Part shown: positions 1 to 9,200 of the stretch, in pieces
Numbering within the stretch: the first letter of the stretch is position 1
Layout: every line of letters starts with the position of its first letter
Assembly (NCBI GenBank): GCA_900317305.1
Contig: ONGG01000003.1
Location: 1-64,000, forward strand
Length of the DNA: 64,000 nucleotides
Source of the DNA: an uncultured Prevotellaceae bacterium
GTDB taxonomy: Bacteria > Bacteroidota > Bacteroidia > Bacteroidales > Bacteroidaceae
Direction of reading: 5' to 3'
Position numbers and translations under genes: made by a program
The notes under the pieces: generated by a model
The model's database searches: none
Seen by the model: only the letters and a program-made list of their open reading frames with translations
What the model was told of the DNA's origin: nothing

Positions 1-11
1 AAAAAAATGAT

Positions 12-19
12 TACATTTG
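12..19 (+). promoter_or_regulatory. -7 promoter element of the GH28-GH105 gene
   Basis: The sequence TACATTTG matches the Bacteroidota -7 consensus TAnnTTTG. Its -33 partner would lie before the first base of the window. Transcription would start near position 25, which fits a translation start at 158 better than the upstream in-frame ATG at 65. Confidence 0.5.
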
Positions 20-157
20 CCGCGAAATCAAGTTAGCAAACTCGTGAGTGACTGATTTTGTCCGATGCAGCTGACTGAATTTCGCCCGACGGGGGCAGGG
101 GAATCACGGGGAAATGGCCATCTGGCAATGAATACAAACTACTACACTACTGAAAAT

Positions 158-2701
158 ATGAAAAAACTGCTTCTGACTTTATGGACCATGATCCTGCCGA
201 TGGCTCTGATGGCCTCGGGATGGGATACCGACTATGCGCGAATCGAGAAAAGCATCCGCAAGGTGACTTTCCCCGACAAAGAATTCGTCATCACCAAGTA
301 TGGCGCGAAGACCAACGCCAAGGCCGCGAAGAACCAGGTGGCCATCAACAAGGCCATCGAAGCCTGCTCGAAGGCAGGTGGCGGACGGGTGGTGGTGCCC
401 GAGGGAACCTGGGAGACGGGTGCCATACGACTGAAAAGTCACGTGAATCTGGTGGTGGAGAAGGGCGCCACTCTGCTCTTCGCTTTCGACACCTCGCTCT
501 ACCCCACCGTGCTCACCCGATGGGAGGGGCTGGACGTGTGGAACTACTCGCCGTGTATCTACGCCTACGACGAGACCGACGTGGCCATCACCGGAGGGGG
601 CACCATAGACGGCAATGGCAGCCGCGAGACATGGTGGCCGATGTGCGGACACAGCATGTTCGGATGGAACGAGAGCGTGAAGGAAAGCCAGCGCGAGAGC
701 CGGCCCGAACTGCTGAAGATGGCGGAGAACGGCGTGGACGTGAATGAGCGCCAGTTTGGTCAGGGAAGGGGGCTGCGCCCACAGCTCATCAACCTCTACA
801 AGTGCGAGGGCGTGCTCATCGAGGGCGTGACGCTGCTCAGGTCGCCCTTCTGGGTGATTCACCCGCTGCTGAGCAAAGACATCACCGTGCGCGGCGTGAA
901 GATATGGAACGAGGGGCCCAACGGTGACGGCTGCGACCCGGAGTCGTGCGACAGGGTGCTGATAGAAGACTGCATCTTCCACACCGGCGACGACTGCATC
1001 GCCATCAAGAGCGGACGCAACGTGGACGGCAGGAAATGGAACATCCCCAGCCAGAACATCATCGTGCGCAACTGCGAGATGCAGGACGGCCACGGCGGCG
1101 TGGTGATAGGCTCGGAAATATCGGGCGGATGCCGCAACGTGTTCGTGGAGAACTGCAAGATGGACTCGCCCAACCTGGACCGCGTGCTACGCATCAAGAG
1201 CAACTCGTGCCGTGGCGGCGTGATAGAGAACATCTACATGCGGAAAGTGGAGGTGGGCGAATGCCGTGAGGCGGTGATGCGCATCAACCTGAACTACGAC
1301 CCGAAGGAGGTGTGCTGCCGCGGATTCAACCCCACGGTGAGAAACGTGTACATGGAGCAGGTGACCAGCCAAAAGAGCAAGTATGGCATACTGCTCAACG
1401 GACTGGACGATGCCGACAACATCTACGACATCCATGTGAAGGACTGCCAATTCGACGGCGTGAGAGACAAGGGGCTGCTGCGCACCGGACTGAGCCACGA
1501 CCTGTATCTGGACAACGTGATGGTGAACGGCTCGCTGCTGCTCACCGAGAATCCCTACAAGAACTACAGCGAGTGGATGACCTACTCGGAGATGGCACGC
1601 GTGGAGCATCCCTACCTGCTCGACTTCTCGAAGAAACCCAAATGGAGCTACGTGATGGGCATAGAGATGGAGGGCATGCTCGACACCTACCTGCGCTACA
1701 AGGACGAGCGTATACTGAACTACCTTAGGGAGTATCCGGAGACGATGATCGACGAGAAGGGCAACGTGACCGGATACAAATACGAGGACTTCAACCTGGA
1801 CAACGTGCGCACCGCCCGCTTCATACTGAGGATGCAGAACATGGAGCCGCAGAAGAAAAACCTGAAGGCGCTGAAGACCATCTTCAAGCAGTTGGAGAAC
1901 CAGCCGAGGACACAGGAGGGAGTGTGGTGGCACAAGGCCATCTATGCCAACCAGGTGTGGCTTGACGGTATCTTCATGGGACTGCCCTACTACACCCTGG
2001 CCGCCCCACAGCTGAAGGGGAAGAAGGCCAAGAAATTCTACGACGACGCCGTGGACCAGATCACCAAGACCGACTTTCGCACCTATGACGAGAAGACGGG
2101 ACTGTGGAAGCACGCATGGGACGAGACCCATACCGCCTTCTGGGCCAACAAGGACACCGGACTGTCGAAGCACACCTGGGGCCGGGCCCTGGGATGGTAT
2201 GTGATGGCCATGATCGAGGTGCTCGACGCCCTGCCACAAGACTATGCCCGCCGGGGCGAGGTGGTGACGCTGTTGCAGAAAGCGATGAAGGCGGTGGTGA
2301 GATACCAGGACAAGGAGAGCGGCGTGTGGTATGACGTGCTCGACGTGAACGACCCGAGGAACTACCTGGAGTCGACCTGCTCGTCGATGTTCGCCTACGT
2401 GCTGCTCAAAGGCCATCGGCTGGGCTATCTCGACGAGAGTTACAAGCAGGCCGGCATCAAGGCCTACGAGGGCATCGTGAAGCGGTTTATCAGAGTGAAC
2501 GCCGACAAGACCATCTCGCTCACCGACTGCTGCGAGGTGAGCGGACTGGGTCCGGCTCCCGGGCCCTACGTGACCAAGCCCAACTTCAAGCGCGACGGGT
2601 CGTTCGACTACTACATGAGCGAGCCGATACGCGACAACGATGCCAAGGGCGTGGGACCATTCATCTGGGCATCGCTCGAAATGGAAATGATGGGGAAATA
2701 G
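158..2701 (+). CDS. Two-domain pectinase: GH28 polygalacturonase fused to GH105 unsaturated glucuronyl/galacturonyl hydrolase
   Basis: An 847-residue secreted enzyme. The start is set at 158 because a signal peptide (MKKLLLTLW..., cut near ALMASG) begins there; the frame is open to 65 but those 31 residues look untranslated. Residues about 40-450 form a GH28 right-handed beta-helix with the catalytic blocks NGDGCDPES (near 254), GDDCIAIKSG (near 277), GHGGVVIGSE (near 311) and a following RIKS. Residues about 530-845 form a GH105 (alpha/alpha)6 barrel with WWHKAIYANQVWLDG and HTWGRALGW (near 674). GH28 cuts galacturonan or rhamnogalacturonan; GH105 removes the unsaturated uronic acid left at lyase-made ends. 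It lacks the C-terminal tail of the surface enzymes nearby, so a periplasmic location is inferred. Family assignment is secure; exact substrate is not. Confidence 0.93.
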   Translation: MKKLLLTLWTMILPMALMASGWDTDYARIEKSIRKVTFPDKEFVITKYGAKTNAKAAKNQVAINKAIEACSKAGGGRVVVPEGTWETGAIRLKSHVNLVVEKGATLLFAFDTSLYPTVLTRWEGLDVWNYSPCIYAYDETDVAITGGGTIDGNGSRETWWPMCGHSMFGWNESVKESQRESRPELLKMAENGVDVNERQFGQGRGLRPQLINLYKCEGVLIEGVTLLRSPFWVIHPLLSKDITVRGVKIWNEGPNGDGCDPESCDRVLIEDCIFHTGDDCIAIKSGRNVDGRKWNIPSQNIIVRNCEMQDGHGGVVIGSEISGGCRNVFVENCKMDSPNLDRVLRIKSNSCRGGVIENIYMRKVEVGECREAVMRINLNYDPKEVCCRGFNPTVRNVYMEQVTSQKSKYGILLNGLDDADNIYDIHVKDCQFDGVRDKGLLRTGLSHDLYLDNVMVNGSLLLTENPYKNYSEWMTYSEMARVEHPYLLDFSKKPKWSYVMGIEMEGMLDTYLRYKDERILNYLREYPETMIDEKGNVTGYKYEDFNLDNVRTARFILRMQNMEPQKKNLKALKTIFKQLENQPRTQEGVWWHKAIYANQVWLDGIFMGLPYYTLAAPQLKGKKAKKFYDDAVDQITKTDFRTYDEKTGLWKHAWDETHTAFWANKDTGLSKHTWGRALGWYVMAMIEVLDALPQDYARRGEVVTLLQKAMKAVVRYQDKESGVWYDVLDVNDPRNYLESTCSSMFAYVLLKGHRLGYLDESYKQAGIKAYEGIVKRFIRVNADKTISLTDCCEVSGLGPAPGPYVTKPNFKRDGSFDYYMSEPIRDNDAKGVGPFIWASLEMEMMGK

Positions 2702-2820
2702 AGCAACCATTGCAAGCTGAAAGGAGTTCAGGAGTTGCAGGAGTTCAGACATTGCTACTGCTAACAACTGTTGAGCCTAACGAAGTGTATTGTCTGAATC
2801 TGCAGGGCACTTGGATTTGT

Positions 2821-3159
2821 GACCTCCCCAGGCCCCTCCTAAGAGGAGGGGGGGCTTCGGAAGACTGACTTCTTTTTGTCTACACCCCCTACACGCCCCC
2901 TCCGACTCCCCGTTTGGCGGGGGAGAGCAACCTCTAATCAAGAGGGGGAAGAAGTTACCTTGGATTCAGGTGTGACCTCCCCAGGCCCCTCCTAAGAGGA
3001 GGGGGGGCTTCGGAAGACTGACTTCTTTTTGTCTACACCCCCTACACACCCCCTCCGACTCCCCGTTTGGCGGGGGAGAGCAACCTCTAATCAAGAAGGG
3101 GAAGAAGTTACCTTGGATTCAGGTGTGACCTCCCCCGGCCCCTCCTAAGAGGAGGGGGG
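2821..3159. repeat. 153-bp tandem repeat, two full copies and a 33-bp third start
   Basis: Copies begin at 2821, 2974 and 3127, a period of exactly 153 bp. The first two differ at only a few positions (for example ACGCCC against ACACCC, and AGAGGGG against AGAAGGG). Each copy contains two internal GC-rich palindromes: CCCCTCCTAAGAGGAGGGG at its head and CTCCCCGTTTGGCGGGGGAG in its middle. This resembles the REP-like extragenic palindromes scattered in Bacteroidota genomes; that link is from memory, not a search. Confidence 0.9.
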
Positions 3160-3214
3160 ACTAATTAGCTAAGCAAATCATCCCCCCTCCTCTTAGGAGG
3201 GGCCGGGGGAGGTT
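3127..3214. repeat. 34-bp near-perfect inverted repeat
   Basis: The third head of the 153-bp repeat (3127-3160) is answered by its reverse complement at 3181-3214 with one mismatch, around a 20-nt spacer. Each arm is itself palindromic around CTCCTAAGAGGAG. The transcript would form a very stable long hairpin that could stop transcription or protect the 3' end of the upstream GH28-GH105 message. Confidence 0.88.
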
Positions 3215-3220
3215 ATACCT

Positions 3221-3280
3221 CTGCCAAGGGAGGTCTTTTTTCTGCTAAGGGAGGTCATTTTTCTGCTAAGGGAGGTCACC
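3221..3280. repeat. 21-bp tandem repeat, three copies
   Basis: CTGCYAAGGGAGGTC followed by a short T-rich stretch starts at 3221, 3242 and 3263. The GGGAGGT core echoes the arm of the adjacent inverted repeat, so it may derive from it. Confidence 0.8.
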
Positions 3281-3316
3281 ACGTAATTATTATGAGATTT
3301 TTTCCTGCCCATTGTG

Positions 3317-3347
3317 TTGCGCAATTGGGGAAAAATGACTAAGTTTG
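3317..3347 (+). promoter_or_regulatory. Promoter of the three-module surface protein gene
   Basis: TAAGTTTG at 3340-3347 fits the -7 consensus. GTTG at 3316-3319 is an imperfect -33 box at 20-nt spacing. The leader would be about 120 nt and includes the duplicated 32-bp segment. Confidence 0.5.
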
Positions 3348-3382
3348 CATTCAGGAACCGACACCACGGCACTAGATCATCA

Positions 3383-3446
3383 GATTGAAAATATCAACTT
3401 GAAGGAAAATAACCGATTGAAAATATCAACTTGAAGGAAAATAACC
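3383..3446. repeat. Perfect 32-bp tandem duplication in a 5' leader
   Basis: The 32-bp unit beginning GATTGAAAATATCAACTTGA occurs at 3383-3414 and again, identical, at 3415-3446, ending 26 bp before the ATG at 3473. Identity of the copies points to recent slippage. Confidence 0.93.
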
Positions 3447-3472
3447 AATACTCATTAAAACCTTAAACTATC

Positions 3473-5995
3473 ATGACAAAAAATCTACGTTATTTCATGC
3501 TGGCATTGCTTTGCACAATGCTGGGCACTGCATGGGGTGGGTCGATCACCTTTGCAGACTTGGGCCTCGAGAACGGCGTGCAGTACAGCAACCCGTTTGA
3601 TGGAGGCGACTTCACCGTGACCTTCGTAGGAGGTACCAACGACGGCAAATACTACAACACCGGCCAGGCCATCCGCGTGTATGGCAACGGACAGATGGTG
3701 GTGGAAGCCAAGTCGGGCAACCTGACCCAGATTTTGGTGACCTTCGCCAACGGTAACGACTACAGACCCACGTCGGCCGACGTGGTAGACACAGGCACCT
3801 TCGACCCCGAGTCGGGCATATGGACTGGCACAGCCACGAAAGTGACCTTTACCCGTCCGGCTGGCAGCGGCCATTGGAGAATACAGAAAGTGGAAGCCAC
3901 CGTGAGCGGCGCCTCACCCCTGCCCACCATCAGCGGCACCACGCCTTTCACCTTCGAGACCACGGTGACCATCACCCCCTCGAATCCTGACTTCGCCGTA
4001 TATTACACTATCAACGGCAGCACACCTTGTATAAACAGCGACACCAAGACCTACAAAGGCCCCTTCGTACTCGACGCCACCACCACCGTGAAGGCCGTGG
4101 AGGAAGACCTTGCAGGCAACCTTAGTCCTGTGGTGGAGAAGACCTTCGTCAAGATTGAAAATCAACAATTCCCTGTGGCCGCCGACATCGCCGCCTTCAA
4201 CGCCATGGAGGATGGCACTGAGGCCACACTGACGCTGAACAACGCGCAGGTGCTCTTCGTGGGTACCAACGACATTTACGTGCGCGACGCTTCGGCAGCC
4301 ATCGACTTCTACCGCACAGGCCTCATCTTCAGCCCCGGGCAAGTGCTCAACGGCCAGGTGACTGGCAAATCGACCCGTTATTACGACACCCCTGAGATGG
4401 CCAAGACCGACAACACCAACGCCGACAACATCACCGCCACCTCAGGCACCGCCACCGCCAAAGCAGTGACCATCGCACAGGCCAAGTCGCCCTCCTACTA
4501 CTGCGACCTGATCAAAGTGCAAGGCGTGCAGTTGGCCGAGAAACAAGAAGGCAACTATACCAATGTGTATGCCTACATCGGCAGCGACAGTATTCAGGTG
4601 TACGACAAGTTCAAGGTGGGATTTGGTGAGTGGAACACCACCGACACCTATGAAGTGGAAGGTATCTTGCTGCCCTACAACGGCAAGTATGAGATTGCCA
4701 TCACCAAGCCCGTAGGCACTGGTAGCGACGATCCCGGACTGCCCGTGGCTGCCAGCATCGCCGCATTCAAGGCACTGGAGGACGGCACCGAAGCTACGCT
4801 GACGCTGAATAACGCCCAGGTGCTCTTCGTGGGAACCAACGATGTATATGTGCGCGACGGCTCGGGCGCCATCGACTTCTACAAGACTGGCATCAATTTC
4901 GTGGCAGGGCAAGTGATGAACGGCAAAATCTCAGGCAAGTCGACCAAATACAACGACCTTCCTGAACTGGTGAAGACCGACAACACCAACGACAGCGGCT
5001 ACACTTCGTCGGCCGGCTCGACCGTGGCAAGGCTGCTGACCATCGCAGAGGCGAAGTCGGAAATCCACTACTGCGACCTGATCAAGATAGAGAACGTGAA
5101 CGTGGTAGACAAGGTGGAAGGCAGCTATACCAACTACTATGCCTACATCGGCAACGACAGCATCCTGATCTACGACCGATTCCAGGTGGGAATGGGAGAA
5201 TGGAACACTACCGACACCTATGACGTGGAAGGCATTCTCGTGCCATTCAAAGGCAAATACGAGATCTACCTCACCAAGTCGCTCGTTCCTGGAGGCGACA
5301 ATCCCGGGCTGCCCACAGTAGCCGACATCGCCGCCTTCAAGGCACTGGATGCCAACACCGAGGCCACACTGACGCTGAACAATGCCCAGGTGGTGTATGC
5401 CAATGGCAGAGACGTGTTTGTGCGTGACGGGAGCGGAGCCATCGACTTCTACAACACCGGCATCGAGTTTGAGACCAACCAGATGCTCAACGGCAAGATC
5501 ACCGGCAAACTGAGTTTCTACCAGAACCTGCCTGAGTTGGCCAAGACCGATAACACCAATGCCGACAACATCAATTTCTTCACGGATAGCGAGGCCAAGC
5601 CCTGGAACATCTCCATTGCCGAGGCCAACGGCGACAAGTATCTATGCGACCTTATCCAACTTGACGAGATAAAGCTGAAGCTTGAGGACGGCAACACCTA
5701 CGCCTACGATGACAACAACAACAGCATCCAGATCTACGATAAGTGGAAGTTCATGGAGCAGCAAGTGTCGCCCGAGGATTACGACAACAGCATATTCTGG
5801 ATGAAGGGCATTTTGGTCATTTTCAAGACTTCGTACCAGGTATATCCCATCCTCGTCAACCACGACGTTGGCATCAAGAGCCTGACCACCGATGACGATG
5901 ACAACGCACCAGTCTACAACCTTGCCGGCCAGCGTGTGGACAATGGCTACAAGGGCGTGGTGATCAAGAAAGGCAAAAAGTCATTAAGGAGATAG
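3473..5995 (+). CDS. Secreted surface protein with a chitobiase-type Ig module and three repeated OB-like modules
   Basis: 840 residues with a signal peptide (cut after about residue 22). Residues about 150-225 resemble the chitobiase/hexosaminidase C-terminal Ig-like fold (YYTINGSTP...). Then come three homologous modules of about 185 residues at about 232-415, 423-605 and 612-800, each with AxIAAFxAL, TEATLTLNNAQV, VRDxSxAIDFY, KTDNTN and a YCDLI block; they resemble the OB-fold-like repeats of Bacteroidota surface proteins. The C-terminus reads YNLAGQRVDNGYKGVVIKKG, the same tail type as other secreted proteins here. No catalytic motif was recognised. Its place between two pectinases suggests glycan binding at the surface, which is inference. 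Confidence 0.8.
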   Translation: MTKNLRYFMLALLCTMLGTAWGGSITFADLGLENGVQYSNPFDGGDFTVTFVGGTNDGKYYNTGQAIRVYGNGQMVVEAKSGNLTQILVTFANGNDYRPTSADVVDTGTFDPESGIWTGTATKVTFTRPAGSGHWRIQKVEATVSGASPLPTISGTTPFTFETTVTITPSNPDFAVYYTINGSTPCINSDTKTYKGPFVLDATTTVKAVEEDLAGNLSPVVEKTFVKIENQQFPVAADIAAFNAMEDGTEATLTLNNAQVLFVGTNDIYVRDASAAIDFYRTGLIFSPGQVLNGQVTGKSTRYYDTPEMAKTDNTNADNITATSGTATAKAVTIAQAKSPSYYCDLIKVQGVQLAEKQEGNYTNVYAYIGSDSIQVYDKFKVGFGEWNTTDTYEVEGILLPYNGKYEIAITKPVGTGSDDPGLPVAASIAAFKALEDGTEATLTLNNAQVLFVGTNDVYVRDGSGAIDFYKTGINFVAGQVMNGKISGKSTKYNDLPELVKTDNTNDSGYTSSAGSTVARLLTIAEAKSEIHYCDLIKIENVNVVDKVEGSYTNYYAYIGNDSILIYDRFQVGMGEWNTTDTYDVEGILVPFKGKYEIYLTKSLVPGGDNPGLPTVADIAAFKALDANTEATLTLNNAQVVYANGRDVFVRDGSGAIDFYNTGIEFETNQMLNGKITGKLSFYQNLPELAKTDNTNADNINFFTDSEAKPWNISIAEANGDKYLCDLIQLDEIKLKLEDGNTYAYDDNNNSIQIYDKWKFMEQQVSPEDYDNSIFWMKGILVIFKTSYQVYPILVNHDVGIKSLTTDDDDNAPVYNLAGQRVDNGYKGVVIKKGKKSLRR

Positions 5996-6001
5996 AGAGA
6001 A

Positions 6002-6062
6002 AGCTAGAAGAACTAGAAATTCTAGAATGACTAGAATGACTAGAATGACTAGAATGAACTAG
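6002..6062. repeat. CTAG-rich short tandem repeat
   Basis: ACTAGAATG-type units recur with a 10-bp period just after the stop codon and before the terminator, giving about seven CTAG tetramers in 60 bp. A similar CTAG-rich array lies at 32031-32099. Confidence 0.8.
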
Positions 6063-6071
6063 CCAGAGACA

Positions 6072-6107
6072 AAATCGCCCAAGTCTGCGGATTTGGGCGA
6101 TTTTTTT
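6072..6107 (+). terminator. Intrinsic terminator
   Basis: An 11-bp stem AAATCGCCCAA / TTGGGCGATTT (6072-6082, 6093-6103) is followed by a run of T. It ends the surface protein transcript. Confidence 0.88.
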
Positions 6108-6116
6108 GATGAAATA

Positions 6117-6148
6117 ATTGGAAGTTTCGTGATAAATTTCTAATTTTG
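6117..6148 (+). promoter_or_regulatory. Promoter of the CE8 gene
   Basis: TAATTTTG (6141-6148) is a full -7 match; ATTG (6117-6120) stands at the -33 position with a 20-nt spacer. The leader would be about 100 nt. Confidence 0.55.
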
Positions 6149-6252
6149 TAGAACATATAAGTGTGAAATTGTCACTTCTTCCTAAGCATTGATTTAACCT
6201 ATTGTATATAAAGCATTTAAAAACAAATTACTAACCATCAAACGAAAAGCTT

Positions 6253-9200
6253 ATGAGAAAACAAATTCAAAAAGCAGGTATGTTGTGTTTGATGCTGTTG
6301 ACGGCATTGTGGGCAGGTGCTGCGACCACCGCCACATGGGATTTCCAGAATGACATCCCCGCCGGCATTCAGGCAAACACCAACTACCAAGGCGTGGCTG
6401 TGGACGTGGAGTCGGACGTGGCCGGCATCTTCATGCATGTGGATGCCACCAGCGGAAAGCTCTACTGCGTGGGCCGCAACAACGCACAGATGAATCCCGG
6501 CACGATATTGCAAGTGCCGGTGACCGACACCAAGGACGTGGTGACCGTGGTGGGATATCCCGGCTACTGCCACTTCGCCGTGGGTGGAGAGGAGAACGGT
6601 GACCAGAACACCGTGGAGCACAAAGCCACCACCGCCGAGGTGAACAAAGGCTATGTGGAGGTGACCGCCACCGCAGGAAACAACTACATCTACAAGGTGA
6701 GCGTGGTGATCAACAACGAGAAAGCGCTGGCCACCGACGTGACCGCCAACTGGGATTTCCAGAACGACATCCCGGCAGGCATCCAGGCAAGCACCAACTA
6801 CCAAGGTGTGGAGGCCGACGTGAAATCGGACGTTGAGGGCATCGTGATGCATGTGGATGCCACCAGCGGCAAACTCTACTGCGTGGGCCGCAACAACGCA
6901 CAGATGAACCCCGGAACCGTGCTGCAGGTGCCCGTCGTCTCGAAAGAAGACGTGGTGACCGTGGTGGGATATCCCGGCTACTGCCACTTCGCCGTGGGCG
7001 GCGAGGAGAATGGCGAAGAGACCACCGTGGCCCACAAAGCCACCTCGGCCGAGGTGAGCAAGGGCTATGTGGAGGTGACCGCCACAGCCGGCAACAATTA
7101 TATATATAAGGTAAGCGTGACGCAGAAGCCATCACAGGCTCCCGCATCGCTCAAGGACTTTGCCGCCACCGCCACCTTCCCGTTCAACCTGGGCACAGAG
7201 GGGCAGACAGCCGAATTTGGCGAGGCTGCCGACCATTTCATCAGCAGCAAGGTGACCTACGGTGAAGGACTCGTGCTGAAAGACAAGAACAATGGTTCGG
7301 GCATCGACATGACCCGCTTCGACCCCGTAGACCAGAACAACTCGCCCGACGAGACCAATGCCATCCGCTTCATCATCCAGCCCAAGTATGGTCTGGAGTT
7401 CACCCCCAAGAAAGTATCGCTCAAGACCACCCGTTTCGGTACCGACAACGGCTTGCTCGACATCGCATGGGAGAACCCCGACGGCACGAAAGTGGTGCTC
7501 GCCACCGAGGTGAAGCCTAACCGCAACAACGGCACCAATCCCGCCAATGAAGATGAGGCAGGACTGAAATACAGCAGTCTGAGTTACAATGTAGAGGGCG
7601 CCACTCCTGGCGAGGGTCCCGTAGCGCTGCTCGTGAACCTCTACCACCTGCAGAACGGCAAGCAGATAGGCTTTGCCGACATCGTGATCGAGGGACTGCT
7701 CAATGGCGAGGAAGTCTCGGTGCCCGTGCTCGGCTCATTCGTAGCCAATGGCGTGACCTACGCTGCCGGTGACATCTTCGAGGCCGACGGCGAGCAGTAT
7801 GTGGCCACCATCGAACTGTCGAAGAAAGACAAGATGATCTCGGCAGCCAATCCTATCACTGATGTCACTGCCGCCACTGGCGAGCTGGGCGAGATCACCT
7901 ATGAGGGCGACGACACCAAGTGTGCTGTCACCATCCCCGTGACCCTCGCAGGCATCACCATCAACTACATCGCCAACTTCGTGCAGAAGCCCGACTTCAC
8001 CCTGACCTACCTGAACACCGACGGTACGACGATGGGCACACAGGCCGTGGAGAAAGACGCTGCCATCGGCGAGTTTGCCATCGACTACACCACCGCCATC
8101 GCCCCGGAGGGCTACAAGGTGCGCGGCTGGTTCGTGAAGAAGTCGGGTGGCAAGAAATACTTTGTGACCGACATCGTGACCAGCGACATCACCCTCTATG
8201 CCGTGGCTACGGAGATTGAGGGTCCCAGCCCCTACAAGAAGTACAACTACGACCTGACCGACGTGAACTTCTATCCCGAGGACCATGAGGGATTCGTATC
8301 CGTAGGCAGCGGCTACTGGCACGACACGCAGCATGGATGGGCATTCGGCAACGGCGACCGCATCGAGCTGCTCGTGGGCAAGAAGGCCGTCGTCTCGGTG
8401 ACCAACTGCAAGTACTCGAACGCCTCGGCACAGCTCGTGTTCAAGAACGCCGCTGGCGAGGAAGTGGGACGCATCGCCGGTGTGAGTGAGGGCGACGGCG
8501 AGATAGCCGCCTTCAACTATGAGGGCGAGGAAGGCAAGCTCTACATCGACATCGAGTCGGGAGGCGCTGTCTACATCCACAACATCCGTGTGGTGAACAC
8601 CAGCGAGACCAACTACGACTTCGCCGGTGACTGGTACTTCGTGAAGCCCGGCAATGCCAGCAGCCTCATCGACGTGATCGACGCCGTGAACGGTGTGAAT
8701 GGCAGCCGCGATGCCAAGCGCTCGTTCATCTTCCTGCCCGACGGCACCTACGACCTGGGCGAGACCGTGCTCACCGCCATCAGCGGCCATAACATCTCGA
8801 TTATCGGCCAGTCGAAGGAAGGCACCATCATCAGGAACGCTCCCGACAAGTCGATAGAGGGTATCGGCACCACCGCCGTGCTGCTCAACTCAGGACAGAA
8901 CCTCTACATGCAGGACCTCACGCTGAGGAACGACCTCGACTACTACGGCGCACTCTCGGGCGGACAAGTAGGCGGACGTGCCGTCTGTCTGCAAGACAAG
9001 GGCGACCGTGCCATCATGAAGAACGTGAACCTGCTCTCGTTCCAGGACACCTACTACAGCCAGAACACCAAGCAGTCGTACTGGGAGGACTGCGACATCC
9101 ACGGCACCGTTGACTTCATCTGCGGCGGTGGCGACGTGCGCTTCGTCAACACCACCCTCTCGCTCGAGCCACGCAACCTGAACGGCACTGGCGGCCGCAC

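Larger units (their letters stand above)
2702..3472. other. 771-bp repeat-rich intergenic region without a gene
   Basis: No convincing coding sequence in either strand. It begins with a degenerate AGGAGTT(C/G) run (about 2725-2750), then a 153-bp tandem repeat, a 34-bp inverted repeat, three copies of a 21-bp repeat, a perfect 32-bp tandem duplication, and the promoter of the next gene. Confidence 0.8.

Noticed and set aside
1187..2767. 526-residue open frame on the minus strand
   Set aside because: It lies fully antisense to the GH28-GH105 gene, has repetitive His/Val/Leu composition without domains, and reflects GC-biased third positions of the real gene.
2821..3280. Possible CRISPR array
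   Set aside because: The 153-bp units have no constant-length spacers and repeat whole; the 21-bp repeats are contiguous; no cas genes nearby.
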